DNA of 56,379 nucleotides, taken from the NCBI GenBank assembly GCA_018267315.1, contig JAFDYS010000029.1, positions 7,759-64,137 on the forward strand. Reading direction: 5' to 3'. The DNA is from Bacteroidota bacterium. GTDB lineage: Bacteria; Bacteroidota; Bacteroidia; Chitinophagales; UBA10324. The notes under the pieces are model-generated. The model saw nothing but the letters and a program-made list of their open reading frames with translations. It ran no database searches and was not told the DNA's origin. The stretch's first letter is position 1; each line of letters opens with the position of its first letter. A program made the translations under genes and the position numbers. Below, in pieces: positions 6,295 through 15,782 of this stretch.

Positions 6295-7998
6295 TCAATC
6301 CCCCTCATTCTCCGGCCTGAACGCCGCGCGATAAACGGAATCGAAATGACCGCGGTGATCGTACACTTCATTTTCCTTTGCGTAATTGTTCCAGTCGCTG
6401 ATGAGTTGCTGTTTTACATCCGGAAATTGCTGTGAGAGGTCATGGGATTCGCCGGGGTCTTTTTGCAGATCGTAAAGCTGCCACTCTCCCGTGCCGAACG
6501 GAACCGGCAGGCGCAGAATTTTCCAGGTGCCTTTGATGTATGCTTTCATCTCGAACAATTCCCAGCCCATGCCGTCATTCGAATGCACACTTGCAGAATC
6601 ACCATTAAGGACAGGCAGCAATGACTTGCCGATGAGTTCATGAATTTCATTCTGCCTGTAAACTTTTGGATAATCCGTTCCGGTGAGTTGCAGAATCGTG
6701 GGCATGATATCAGTGACGTGAACGAAATGATTGTTCCACTGCCCGGCATTTTTATTCTCACCCGGCATCTTCACAATCAGCGGTGCGCGGATTCCGCCTT
6801 CGGTGGTGTAGCTCTTGAAAAACCGGAACGGCGCACTCGACGCCTGCGCCCAGCCTGGCCCGGTTTCGATGTAGGAATTTTTCAGTCCGCGGTTGTCGTG
6901 CGAGTTGTCGAAGGTGCTCAGGTATTTTCCATCGTCATTGCCGGGATATGCTGTGGCCATGGCGCCGTTCGCTCCGTTGTCGCTCATGAAAATGATCATC
7001 GTGTTGTTATACAGGTTGTACTTCTTCAGCGAATCCATCACCCGACCGATGCTCATGTCCATGTATTCGAGCATGCCGGCATACACTTCCATGTCGCGTG
7101 CGAGCTCCTGCTGTTTCCCGCGCGGCAGTGTTGACCACTTTGGTATCATCGGATTTTTCATTCCCACCACATCCTGCGGAACAATGCCTAGCGCTTTGAG
7201 ATTGTTCGTGCGGATGGTGTAGAGCGAGTCATAACCCATGTCGAATTTACCTTTGTATTTGTCAATGTATTCCTGCGGTGCATGCAGCGGATCGTGCACA
7301 GCGGTGTAAGAGAGGTAAGCGAAAAAGGGTTTGTTGTCTGATTTGTTTTTCGAGATGAAGCCAAGCAGCGAGTCGGTGTAATTTCTGGTGGAATAAAAAT
7401 CTTCCGGCAGCTCAACGGGTTTTCTGTTGCGCGTGTAATCCATGTGCTGCAGCGGCGAGAGCGCTTTCTTATCATTGAAATGACTTCCTCCGCCCGTGCC
7501 GAGGATGAATGTTTCTTCAAACCCTTTGTCGGAAGGATCGAGGCCCACGCCTTCACCCAGGTGCCACTTACCCACCATGTAGGTGTGATAATTATTTCCG
7601 CGCAGCAATTGAGGCAGCGTCACCACTTTCGGACTGAGATGTCCGGAATAGCCGGGAAGATTTTGTCTGGCGAGTTCCGGATAATTCACTTCTTCCATGA
7701 TGCCCAATCCTGCCACATGATTATCATTTCCCGTAAGCAGAGAAGAGCGCGTGGGCGAACAGGTTGGCTGCACATGAAAATTGCCGAAGCGCAAACCTTC
7801 AGCGGCGATTTTGTCAATAACCGGTGTCTGAATATTTCCCCCGAAGCAACCCACATCGCTGAAGCCCATGTCATCAGCGACGATGATGAGGATGTTGGGT
7901 TTGGAAGGCGATGATTGTTCTTTGGGTTTTTGCTGCCGGCAGGAGAAAAACGTGAGAGAAGCGATCGTGATGAAAGAATAAAATTGAATGCGGCTCAT
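6295..7998 (-). CDS. Arylsulfatase (formylglycine-dependent sulfatase)
   Basis: 567 residues with a lipoprotein signal ending FFSC (Cys20). The N-terminal catalytic core has the metal-binding start NILIIVADDMGFSDVG (Asp42/Asp43) and the sulfatase signature CSPTRSSLLTG with Cys80 as the residue converted to formylglycine. Downstream are GKWHLG and IIFMSDNG, further conserved metal and substrate motifs. The CSPTR form matches aerobic-type arylsulfatases. Substrate is unknown: it could be a sulfated glycan or small sulfate ester. No formylglycine-generating enzyme is adjacent, so maturation must be encoded elsewhere. Confidence 0.9.
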   Translation of the reverse strand: MSRIQFYSFITIASLTFFSCRQQKPKEQSSPSKPNILIIVADDMGFSDVGCFGGNIQTPVIDKIAAEGLRFGNFHVQPTCSPTRSSLLTGNDNHVAGLGIMEEVNYPELARQNLPGYSGHLSPKVVTLPQLLRGNNYHTYMVGKWHLGEGVGLDPSDKGFEETFILGTGGGSHFNDKKALSPLQHMDYTRNRKPVELPEDFYSTRNYTDSLLGFISKNKSDNKPFFAYLSYTAVHDPLHAPQEYIDKYKGKFDMGYDSLYTIRTNNLKALGIVPQDVVGMKNPMIPKWSTLPRGKQQELARDMEVYAGMLEYMDMSIGRVMDSLKKYNLYNNTMIIFMSDNGANGAMATAYPGNDDGKYLSTFDNSHDNRGLKNSYIETGPGWAQASSAPFRFFKSYTTEGGIRAPLIVKMPGENKNAGQWNNHFVHVTDIMPTILQLTGTDYPKVYRQNEIHELIGKSLLPVLNGDSASVHSNDGMGWELFEMKAYIKGTWKILRLPVPFGTGEWQLYDLQKDPGESHDLSQQFPDVKQQLISDWNNYAKENEVYDHRGHFDSVYRAAFRPENEGD

Positions 7999-8158
7999 TG
8001 ATGTCTTTGATTTGCGAATGCGAAGAAAATGAATGTTTGTCGTGAAATCTCATTCAATCTGTAACCGGATGAATGTCCTTCGGGCGATAAAATGGTCGTC
8101 CCCTTCCCGACTGAATAATGATTCTTTCAATCGCACGATTCAAGAATCAGCAGTGATT

Positions 8159-8812
8159 TCAGAATCTGAATCCTAAGTTCACGAACAGCTGGCCCGGCAT
8201 GCTTTTGTGATCAGCGAAGAGATCGTTGAAACCGAAATTGTAACCGGTTTCAATTACGAGGAAGAGAACATCCACCCCCACACCGCCTTGCCCGTAAAAG
8301 GTGAATGAGTTCAAACTGTCCTTATTCAATCCAAAGTCATTATCACCGATTCCAAGGTTAAATGAAGGGACGGCGCTGAGGAACACCCGCAGGTTGAGCA
8401 CCCTATTGGTGGCGGATAAGAAATTGATACCGCCGGTGATGGGTATATCGAGATCGGAAACCGGAAACGTGTAATCTGCTGTATCGGGTGCACCGGCCGG
8501 CATCAATGTATATGATGGGCTGTTGTATCGGAGACCAAACTGATAGTAGAAAAAGCCATTGCTCCGGAAAGCGGCGCCCACGTGATAACCCACACCGGAG
8601 GAAAAATCAAGCTGATCGCTTTCTACGCTGAGTGTGCTGAAGTTTACGCCGGCATAAAGAAGCCACGTGGATTTTTCCTTCGGCTTTTTTTCCTCGGGGG
8701 CTGATTTAGCAGTGGTTGATGAATCAGCCTGCCCGAATGATTGCTGTTGAGAGAAAAGAATCATGCATATCGCTATCAGGCCGATGACAAGAAACAGTTT
8801 TGAGGGTTTCAT
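8159..8812 (-). CDS. Small outer-membrane beta-barrel protein
   Basis: 217 residues. A signal peptide (to about residue 27, SFGQA) is followed by a Ser/Lys-rich linker and alternating amphipathic strands, each ending in aromatic or Gly residues. The protein ends with GQLFVNLGFRF, a C-terminal Phe typical of Bam-inserted barrels. No specific family was recognised; it resembles the PorT-like 8-strand barrels of Bacteroidota. It is third in a run of minus-strand genes (11185 to 8159) that all encode exported barrel-type proteins. Confidence 0.6.
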   Translation of the reverse strand: MKPSKLFLVIGLIAICMILFSQQQSFGQADSSTTAKSAPEEKKPKEKSTWLLYAGVNFSTLSVESDQLDFSSGVGYHVGAAFRSNGFFYYQFGLRYNSPSYTLMPAGAPDTADYTFPVSDLDIPITGGINFLSATNRVLNLRVFLSAVPSFNLGIGDNDFGLNKDSLNSFTFYGQGGVGVDVLFLVIETGYNFGFNDLFADHKSMPGQLFVNLGFRF

Positions 8813-8880
8813 ATTATTTCAATTTGAAAAAGTAGTTTTTAAACTCGTTCTTCCCATACCAGCTCGTGCCAAACATTTCC

Positions 8881-10008
8881 TCACAACCCAAAGCGGTACT
8901 GCAAACTCACCAGCCCCTGCGTGCGCGCACCAAGGAATCCAACTTCACCACGCGCCATCCAGTGTTTGTTTAACTGAAACTGTCCGCCGACAATGAAATT
9001 CCACATGTCCTTCTGCCGCTTGTCCAGCGAATACTGCACGGTGGAATTGTTTATGGTTCCAATAGCTTCTTCAGCTCCTTCCAGCACATTGCCTGCTGTC
9101 TCCAGGGCTTTATTTGCCGCTTCATACTTTGCCACATTCACCGGATTTTTCTGTTCAATTGATGAGAGACTGTTCCACCAGTCATCAATGGCCGTATAAC
9201 CTTGCTCTACTTTAACCTGTCCGTCGTCAATCTTTTGTTGTGCATCTTCGAGCGTGAACAAATCACTCATCGGCAGTGTACCGGTGGTTCCGGTATTTAT
9301 TTTCAACCGGAATCCGCCCACCCAGGCGGCTACATTCATATCATTTTTGATCACAAAGTTTTTACCGATGCGCGGATCGAAGACGAAGGCGAATGCCGGT
9401 TTCTCCAGTGCCGGCACATCGGACCAGGTCATGTTCATATCAAAGACCATGAAAAATCCGCCAACACCCATCGTAGGTGTGAGACCCAATCCCACTGTGG
9501 TGGCATCAAACTCCGCTTTGGTACTCAGCGGAAGCACTTGCTGCCACGTGCTGTCATTAACAGGTATCCACAACCCGGCATCAATGGAAGTGGACAGGGC
9601 TGACTTGGCTAAAATGCCGTACACGTCGAGAAAAGGAAACAACCAGAAGTCCGGACGAATATTGAGCCCACTTCCTCTTGACTCTGCTGCATTGAATCGT
9701 ATGATGTTGTCGAGATCATACAACTCACCGTTGTTAAATCCCACCTTAAGGTTTTCGATGATGATATCGGATTTCTGTGTGATGAAATTCACACTGAGAC
9801 CTGCGGAGTAAGGCAGACTGAAACCTTTCTGATAGGCCTTCTTTCCGAGAATCGGCAATACATACGGATACTCAGCACTCTTCACACTATCGAGATATTC
9901 CTGGTGCTTCTTGCCGACCACTTTGTCCGTGGTGTATTGCGCGCGGACTAATGAAACAGAACTTAGTAACAGCAGTGCAGCGAATAAGAATTTCTTTGTG
10001 TCAGCCAT
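8881..10008 (-). CDS. Outer-membrane protein, unknown
   Basis: About 375 residues from the ATG at 10008, which gives a clean signal peptide ending VRA. This start lies 10 bp after the stop of the upstream Omp85-like gene; earlier in-frame starts would overlap that gene without a signal sequence. The body is beta-strand-like, with a helical, Lys/Glu-rich insertion around residues 265-330 (DAQQKIDDGQVKVEQGY onward), and the protein ends LQYRFGL. It is probably co-transcribed with the upstream gene. The function is unknown; it could be a porin or surface protein with a periplasmic or surface helical hairpin. Confidence 0.65.
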   Translation of the reverse strand: MADTKKFLFAALLLLSSVSLVRAQYTTDKVVGKKHQEYLDSVKSAEYPYVLPILGKKAYQKGFSLPYSAGLSVNFITQKSDIIIENLKVGFNNGELYDLDNIIRFNAAESRGSGLNIRPDFWLFPFLDVYGILAKSALSTSIDAGLWIPVNDSTWQQVLPLSTKAEFDATTVGLGLTPTMGVGGFFMVFDMNMTWSDVPALEKPAFAFVFDPRIGKNFVIKNDMNVAAWVGGFRLKINTGTTGTLPMSDLFTLEDAQQKIDDGQVKVEQGYTAIDDWWNSLSSIEQKNPVNVAKYEAANKALETAGNVLEGAEEAIGTINNSTVQYSLDKRQKDMWNFIVGGQFQLNKHWMARGEVGFLGARTQGLVSLQYRFGL

Positions 10009-10018
10009 AAGGCGGTTA

Positions 10019-11185
10019 TTAAAACGCTTCATTAAAGTTGAAATAGAATCCAAAAGTTTCCACACCCCACCCAAAATCAATGCGCAGGTTCATGCGGGGT
10101 TGCACTTCAAAACGGTAACCCACGCCGAGATTAGCCAGAAATCCCTCGTATTCGTCCATCTTTTCACCCAGGGTTCCTCCGCCTACCCATCCCACCACGC
10201 CGCTCTTGCTAAGTGTTTGGTCTTTCTTCATGAACATATAGCGGTACTCTACAATGGCGAAGATCATATCCTGCGCCCGGTATTGGCCCCAGGTATATCC
10301 GCGCAGATCGAAGGGCGTTCCGGGTTGCGAGAGTTCACCGTACGGAACATCACCCGTTGAGGCCCGCCATTTCAACTGCGACGCCAGTGTGCTTCCCTGG
10401 CGATTGAAGAGGTTGAAATATTTTCTCACATCGAGTTGATACACCTGGTAATCGTTGTCGCCGCCCAGATAACATCCGTAAAAAGTTGCTGAAGCATTCA
10501 GGTAAAATCCTTTCCAAGCATTCACGGGAATGTCGCGCGAATCATACTGGTAAATAAATCCGAGTCCTCCGTTGAAATTTTTATCACCGAATTGCTGGTA
10601 ATAACTGTCAGCCGCCATGCCGGGGCTCACATCTTTCGCTCCCGTATAATTGAAATCAATGTTCAGCCCTGCAAAATGATTTTTGGCAAACTGCCACATG
10701 GGGCGCGGGTTAATCCAGTACCAGCTTCGCACATACGCAGTGGTTGAATCCCCTTCTTCTGTATTTCTCCCGGCATCATAACCCACTCCCCAATAATTAT
10801 CCGGCATGTTCTTAAACCAGAAATCTCCCGGGATGCGCAACTTGTCATTCAGCCAATAGGTATTTACAATACTGTTAAAAAAATATGCTCCGGTGGTAGT
10901 GATGCCCACTGCAACCGGTGTGGTGGAGCGCTGGATGAGTGTGTCGTGCGGATTGGTCTTAAAGCTGATCATGCCCGTTGCAGCCAACACGCCACCAAGT
11001 TCCGGAGTGTATGCCGGTCCGGCAAGCGGTGTAATCATCAGCTTACCTTTTTCAAGTTTGTCGGCCTTGATGCTGTCTTTACGTGCCTTGCGTTCTTCTT
11101 TGGTGGGCTTCTGGGCGAATACTGTGTAAGTGACAGATAAGAGGAGGACGGCGAGACAAACAGCGGCAATGTATTTCATAATCAT
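10019..11185 (-). CDS. Omp85/BamA-TamA-type outer-membrane barrel protein
   Basis: 388 residues with a signal peptide (to about residue 25, VFAQ) and a charged linker KPTKEERKARKDSIKADK. The rest resembles the C-terminal barrel of the bacterial surface antigen family: YDSRDIPVNAWKGFYLNA (strand-turn motif), the FDLRGYTWGQYR lid-loop-like motif, EYRYMF, and GVGYRFEVQPRMNLRIDFGWG near the end. No POTRA domains precede it, so it is not a full BamA. The start is ATG at 11185 or 11179. Upstream lie a -7 element (11219-11226) and a Crp/Fnr-like site (11250-11261), the best promoter geometry of this kind in the window. Confidence 0.75.
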   Translation of the reverse strand: MIMKYIAAVCLAVLLLSVTYTVFAQKPTKEERKARKDSIKADKLEKGKLMITPLAGPAYTPELGGVLAATGMISFKTNPHDTLIQRSTTPVAVGITTTGAYFFNSIVNTYWLNDKLRIPGDFWFKNMPDNYWGVGYDAGRNTEEGDSTTAYVRSWYWINPRPMWQFAKNHFAGLNIDFNYTGAKDVSPGMAADSYYQQFGDKNFNGGLGFIYQYDSRDIPVNAWKGFYLNASATFYGCYLGGDNDYQVYQLDVRKYFNLFNRQGSTLASQLKWRASTGDVPYGELSQPGTPFDLRGYTWGQYRAQDMIFAIVEYRYMFMKKDQTLSKSGVVGWVGGGTLGEKMDEYEGFLANLGVGYRFEVQPRMNLRIDFGWGVETFGFYFNFNEAF

Positions 11186-11218
11186 TCTGAGTGGTTCTTT
11201 TCACCAATTTTCAGCGCA

Positions 11219-11226
11219 CAAAATTA
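11219..11226 (-). promoter_or_regulatory. Bacteroidota -7 element (TAATTTTG)
   Basis: Read on the minus strand this matches TAnnTTTG exactly, 34-41 bp upstream of the ATG at 11185. No TTG lies at the usual 17-23 bp spacing, which suits an activator-dependent promoter. A transcription start near 11214 would put the dyad at 11250-11261 at about -41.5. Confidence 0.4.
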
Positions 11227-11249
11227 GGTATGAATTGCAAGATTCTTTA

Positions 11250-11261
11250 TGACGTATCTCA
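11250..11261. promoter_or_regulatory. Crp/Fnr-like operator motif (TGAGATACGTCA)
   Basis: On the minus strand TGAGATACGTCA, one base from the TGAT-N4-GTCA pattern. Its centre is about 41.5 bp from the inferred transcription start of the gene at 11185, the class II activator position. Confidence 0.4.
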
Positions 11262-11282
11262 AACGCAAACAACTGCGTCAGA

Positions 11283-11906
11283 TCAAAATGTCACTCCCAG
11301 GTTGAGCAGAGCGAACTGATCACCGGTGAATGGATTGAAGTAGTATCCCGTAACAACGAACCAATTCTTCTGAACGGCCCAGAATAGCCCGCGCTGCACA
11401 TCCAATCCATCTTCGTCGGTTCGCAATTTTTGTGCGGAGAATCCGAACCACGTCCAGTCGGCGGGAGAATAGTATAACTCGCTCCAGAAACTCCAGAAAT
11501 TATCTCCGCTGTCATGCAGGTCAAAAGCATATTCCGCTTCACCATACCATCCGAACTTTCCGTACATGAGTTCGAATTCGAGTGCCGGAAGAATTGCATC
11601 CGTATTACCGGCACAGAAGCCGAGCATGGGCGTGGCCATGAGAAATAATTCATTGCCCACTTCGACATTGTATCCCGCAAATGCCGCTGCCGTTTGAAAG
11701 TCTTCGTAGTTGTAGCGCGCTTCGAGGTGCAGATGATTTTTCTTCACCCACACCACCGGACTGAGAAAGAAGTCATCCGGAAAAATGAAAGCCGAAACTT
11801 CGGCATGGACTTTCCAGGGATGTTGCGCAGCAGTAGAATCTGCCTGGGTGAACGCACGCTCTGTGATGCAGAGAAGGATACAGAAGCAAATGAAACTTGT
11901 TTTCAT
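11283..11906 (-). CDS. Exported protein, probable outer-membrane protein
   Basis: 207 residues from the ATG at 11906, which gives a signal peptide ending RAFTQA. The ATG overlaps the stop of the upstream VIT-like gene as ATGA, so the two are translationally coupled; a longer reading frame extends upstream but inside that gene. The body has alternating strands rich in Tyr, Trp and Phe and ends FALLNLGVTF, as barrels do. No family was recognised. The coupling to an inner-membrane transporter-like gene suggests a joint envelope role. Confidence 0.65.
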   Translation of the reverse strand: MKTSFICFCILLCITERAFTQADSTAAQHPWKVHAEVSAFIFPDDFFLSPVVWVKKNHLHLEARYNYEDFQTAAAFAGYNVEVGNELFLMATPMLGFCAGNTDAILPALEFELMYGKFGWYGEAEYAFDLHDSGDNFWSFWSELYYSPADWTWFGFSAQKLRTDEDGLDVQRGLFWAVQKNWFVVTGYYFNPFTGDQFALLNLGVTF

Positions 11907-12586
11907 CCTCCGAGAAAAATAGTTGCAATTACAATCACGCCGCCGGTGATCATTAATACAAATGCTGTTTTCCACGCATTGTATCCTGTCTTCTTTCCAA
12001 AATAATATCCGGTAATGAAGAGCATCACCAGCGCAGTCCAGTTGGAAACCCGAACGGCGGTGTGCGCAGAATGAATAAAGAAGAATGGAATAATGACGGG
12101 AAATGTAGCCACGAAGACCAGGATGAAAGCCGTGATGCCGGACGTGATATCTTTCCACGTTACAAAAACCCGCTTCGGCGGTTCAGGCAATTTATTGATT
12201 TCATCACGCAGGTGTTCGAAATGCTCGCTCCTGAGAAGTTGCGACACTAAAGGAGGCAGTACGGACCTGATCACGTTATCCGCTTCTTCGGTAGATTTTG
12301 AACTTCTCATTTTATGAAGCAGGTGCAGTGCTTCACCGCGGTAAAGCAGCGTGGAGAATACGATGATGAGCGCATCAATCAAGCCCCACGCTACATTGCA
12401 TCCCAATGCCGACCAAAGAATGGAGGGCACATCCTCCGTTCCGGCATTGGCGATACTGATGGAACAAGTGAAGGTGAGGGCCGCAATCAATCCATAAATT
12501 ACTTCGTCAATACGTTCCACGAAATCAAGCCCCTTGCCGGTTTTCTTCACATATTCCACCCAATATGATTCCGCATTACCTGCCAT
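11903..12586 (-). CDS. VIT1/CCC1-like membrane protein, copy 2
   Basis: 227 residues with about five membrane spans. Spans one (VIYGLIAALTFTCSIS) and two (ALGCNVAWGLIDALIIVFS) are followed by a charged cytosolic stretch (~75-140), then three C-terminal spans ending IFLGG. This order (two spans, a soluble loop, three spans) is that of VIT/CCC1 vacuolar iron or manganese transporters, though the classical metal-binding helix motif is not obvious. It is a close paralogue of the next gene upstream (12692-13375). Its stop overlaps the exported-protein gene start by 4 bp. Metal transport is a family-based guess. Confidence 0.6.
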   Translation of the reverse strand: MAGNAESYWVEYVKKTGKGLDFVERIDEVIYGLIAALTFTCSISIANAGTEDVPSILWSALGCNVAWGLIDALIIVFSTLLYRGEALHLLHKMRSSKSTEEADNVIRSVLPPLVSQLLRSEHFEHLRDEINKLPEPPKRVFVTWKDITSGITAFILVFVATFPVIIPFFFIHSAHTAVRVSNWTALVMLFITGYYFGKKTGYNAWKTAFVLMITGGVIVIATIFLGG

Positions 12587-12691
12587 GAAAACAAACTGAT
12601 TTATTTCCGTTCACGAAGTAATAAAACTCCCTGTTCCCTTGAAATGATTTTAGAGATCAAGCAGAATGAAGAATATCATCTACGGGAAGTT

Positions 12692-13375
12692 TCATCCGCC
12701 GAGCGCAATGGTCATGGCCACCAGCAAGGCGCCAATTCCCATGATCATGAGCCCGCTGATAAACGGCGAATAACGTGTTCGCTTTCCGAAAATAACTCCC
12801 GCGATGAAAAGCAGTAACAAGGCCACACCATTGGAAACACGCAGGGCAATCAACACATCAGGAATGAAGATGAACGGAACGGCCACGGGAAACGTGGACA
12901 GGAATACAAGCAGAAAAACCTTGATGGCGCCCCACACATCATTCCATGTGATCAATGTTGATTTGGGCGGCTCCGGAAGTTTCCGCACTTCATCTGTGAA
13001 ATAATGATAGTGCTCTTCGGTCATCAGTTTACCCATCAGCGGTGGAAGCGCATCCTTGATCACTTCTCTCGCTTCCTCATCACTGCGCGCATTGCGTAAA
13101 TGATGCAGGGTATTCAGCCCTTCGCCCCGGTACATCATGACGGAAAAAATATAGAAGAACGCATCAATAATTCCCCAGGCCACATTACAACCCAGTGCCG
13201 CCCACAAAACAGTTTCTACTTCCTGCAGCCCCGATGTGGCGGCGCTCATGGTGCATGTAAAGGTGAGCACCATGATGAGACCGAATATGATTTCGCTTAT
13301 GCGCTCCGCCCGATCCAGTTTGCCTCCCTGCCTCCTGACGAAACTTACCCACATGTCATTATTACTGCTGCTCAT
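12692..13375 (-). CDS. VIT1/CCC1-like membrane protein, copy 1
   Basis: 227 residues, the same length and layout as its downstream neighbour. Shared blocks are EIIFGLIMVLTFTCTMS, ALGCNVAWGIIDAFFYIFS, MYRGEGLNTLHHLRNARS, LPEPPKSTLITWNDV and the terminal ALGG. The two genes are a tandem duplication with clear divergence in the loops. Spans and soluble loop are as in VIT/CCC1 proteins. A 105-bp gap separates the copies. Substrate unknown. Confidence 0.6.
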   Translation of the reverse strand: MSSSNNDMWVSFVRRQGGKLDRAERISEIIFGLIMVLTFTCTMSAATSGLQEVETVLWAALGCNVAWGIIDAFFYIFSVMMYRGEGLNTLHHLRNARSDEEAREVIKDALPPLMGKLMTEEHYHYFTDEVRKLPEPPKSTLITWNDVWGAIKVFLLVFLSTFPVAVPFIFIPDVLIALRVSNGVALLLLFIAGVIFGKRTRYSPFISGLMIMGIGALLVAMTIALGG

Positions 13376-13423
13376 ATTTTATTCTTTAGATGCCGTTAGT
13401 TCCTTCATGATGGACAAGGCACA

Positions 13424-14437
13424 CTAAAGCAACCTGTCACCCGCTGCTTCCTGTTTGCTCTGCTCTGAAAATGCGTCGTATAAAACTTTCAACGATAAGC
13501 TGAGCGGAATGGCGAGTATCGCTCCGGCCGGCCCGAGTACAAAAGTCCAGAACAGAAGCACCAGCAGGATGGCCAGAAATGACACGTCGAAACTCTGCTT
13601 GAGCAACCTGGGGCGCACCACATTATCAAAGAAAATATTGATGGCATACCACGAAACAAAAACAATGATGGCAGTGGTATTTCCCTGCTCGAGCAGGGCC
13701 ACCATGGTGGGCATGATCACGGCCAGTAAGAATCCAACAACCGGTACGAAATTGAGAAAGAAGAACAACACACCCCACATGATGGCAAAATCAACCCCGA
13801 GTATGAGTAATACAATAGTGGAGGCAACTCCCTGCATCAGCCCCACGAGCGCCTGTATGCCGATGAAGGTGCTTGATAATTTATTGAGATCCGTGATTTT
13901 GTACATCAGTGATCCTTCGGCAAATCCTTTCTTTTCAATCTTGCGGTTTACTGCTTCAAACTCGATGAGTAATACCACAATCAAAATGAGGATGAACACA
14001 CTGTTCCCAATGAGTGAAGCCAACCCGCCGAAGAAAGCCAAAGCAATGGATTGAATCTTTTGCGGGTCCGAAGCGCCCTGCGTGGCAGACGTGATGTCAA
14101 TACCACGGTCTTTCAGCATACTGATGACTCCGGTTGACATCTCCGAAATTTTTGCTGAGTACTCCGGCAATTTCGCTTTAATACTTACCACGGCGCTGCC
14201 CACCACACCCACCACACCCGAACCGATAATGAGCACGACGAGAATTGTAATCGCCACGGAAAGAACAGAGCGGTGCGTTTTACGCCTCAGCCATGCCGTG
14301 AGCGGATGAAGACACTGTGCGATGAGAACGGCGAATAGCACAATCACCAGTGTTGATGCAATCGCCTTGATGCCTGCCACAATAACCACGATGCAGGCCA
14401 TGGCTAACAGGAACCTCAGAAACGGAGAATTGGTCAT
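13424..14437 (-). CDS. AI-2E family transporter (PerM-like permease)
   Basis: 337 residues with two hydrophobic spans at the N-terminus (LRFLLAMACIVVIVAGIKAI and TLVIVLFAVLIAQCLHPLTAWLRR), a third around residue 65, an extended soluble region (~95-145), and five more spans. The end shows the family pattern VVRPRLLKQSFDVSFLAILLVLLFWTFVLGPAGAILAIPL. Family members have been linked to autoinducer-2 export or Na+/H+ exchange; the substrate cannot be inferred here. It is monocistronic or leads into the VIT-like genes (48-bp gap). Confidence 0.85.
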   Translation of the reverse strand: MTNSPFLRFLLAMACIVVIVAGIKAIASTLVIVLFAVLIAQCLHPLTAWLRRKTHRSVLSVAITILVVLIIGSGVVGVVGSAVVSIKAKLPEYSAKISEMSTGVISMLKDRGIDITSATQGASDPQKIQSIALAFFGGLASLIGNSVFILILIVVLLIEFEAVNRKIEKKGFAEGSLMYKITDLNKLSSTFIGIQALVGLMQGVASTIVLLILGVDFAIMWGVLFFFLNFVPVVGFLLAVIMPTMVALLEQGNTTAIIVFVSWYAINIFFDNVVRPRLLKQSFDVSFLAILLVLLFWTFVLGPAGAILAIPLSLSLKVLYDAFSEQSKQEAAGDRLL

Positions 14438-14652
14438 GGTATTTTTGGTTTATTATTTCGAATCACAAGATACAAGTATGGTGTGGAACGAAAACATGAT
14501 TTAATTGAGTTGTTACAATGTGTATGATCTGCTATATTTTCATCACCCTGAAATCATTTATTAAGAATGAATTTTTAAAACGTCACGCGGGTTATGCAAC
14601 TTCATCTGATTATGCGTGATCATTCAACCTCCATTTAATTTACTTCAGCTAT

Positions 14653-15702
14653 ATGGAAATAGGCATTTACACATTCGGAGAAACCACCGCTGACCCGCTC
14701 ACCGGAAAAGTAATCAGCTATGAGCAGCGGATGAAGGACATGCTGGAAGAAGCCGCGCTGGCCGATCAGCTCGGGCTGGAAGTTTACGGCGTAGGGGAAC
14801 ATCATCGCCGTGACTTTTCTGTTTCTTCTCCTGCTGTCGTACTCGCTGCTGCAGCACAACGCACAAAAAACATCCGGCTTACCAGCGCCGTCACCGTGCT
14901 TAGCTCCGATGATCCCGTGCGCGTGTTCCAGGATTTTGCTACGGTGGATTTGCTTTCGGGCGGCCGTGCCGAAATCATGGCAGGCAGAGGATCGTTCATT
15001 GAATCATTTCCGCTCTTTGGTTACGACCTTGATGATTATGATGAATTGTTCGAAGAAAAACTCGAATTGCTGCTGAAGTTGCGTGAATCGGAAGTGATTA
15101 CCTGGAGCGGGAAACATCGTCCGGCGATTGATCATCAATCAGTGTATCCGAAACCTGTTCAAAATCCGCTGCCTGTTTGGATTGCTGTTGGAGGTACGCC
15201 GCAATCTGTAATCCGGGCAGGCAAGCTCGGATTACCTATGGCATTGGCCATCATCGGCGGTATGCCTGACCGGTTTGTGCCGTTGATTGATCTCTATCGC
15301 GAAACGGCTGCACGGGCGGCATATGAATCTTCTGTTGCCCGCGTAAGCATCAACTCGCACACTTTCCTTTCTGAAAATTCACAACAGGCCGCTGATGATT
15401 TTTATCCTTCTTATGCTGATGCCATGACGCGTATCGGCCGCGAGCGCGGCTGGTCGGGCATGACCCGTTCCCAGTTTGACCTGATGCGTGAGCCGGAAGG
15501 ATCGTTGCTGGTCGGAAGTCCGCAGCAGGTGATCGATAAAATCCTATATGAGCATGAGCTGTTCGGCCACGATCGTTTCCTCGCTCAACTCACCGTAGGA
15601 AGTATTCCGCATCAGAAGGTGATGCATGCTATCGAGTTGCTCGGCAACGTAGTTGCTCCGGCCGTTCGCAAAGCAACCGCTGCGGCACGCGTGAATTCAT
15701 AA
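14653..15702 (+). CDS. LLM-class flavin-dependent monooxygenase
   Basis: 349 residues with the TIM-barrel pattern of bacterial luciferase-like enzymes: start [29 protein letters not shown] (active-site His pair), [43 protein letters not shown] (FMN site), and [20 protein letters not shown] (phosphate-binding strand). These enzymes use reduced flavin and O2 on varied substrates; the substrate here is unknown. It is a single gene with an AT-rich upstream region of about 215 bp, and is convergent with the efflux operon. Confidence 0.88.
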   Translation: MEIGIYTFGETTADPLTGKVISYEQRMKDMLEEAALADQLGLEVYGVGEHHRRDFSVSSPAVVLAAAAQRTKNIRLTSAVTVLSSDDPVRVFQDFATVDLLSGGRAEIMAGRGSFIESFPLFGYDLDDYDELFEEKLELLLKLRESEVITWSGKHRPAIDHQSVYPKPVQNPLPVWIAVGGTPQSVIRAGKLGLPMALAIIGGMPDRFVPLIDLYRETAARAAYESSVARVSINSHTFLSENSQQAADDFYPSYADAMTRIGRERGWSGMTRSQFDLMREPEGSLLVGSPQQVIDKILYEHELFGHDRFLAQLTVGSIPHQKVMHAIELLGNVVAPAVRKATAAARVNS

Positions 15703-15782
15703 TGCTGCATCCGCAATCATGAAATGTTTTTGACGGCACGGCCATGCCATTGAAAATTGAATATTGATGATTGGAAATTCAG

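Noticed and set aside
13455..14054. 199-codon open frame antisense to the AI-2E transporter gene
   Set aside because: Low-complexity Ser/Thr/Met-rich translation typical of an antisense shadow.
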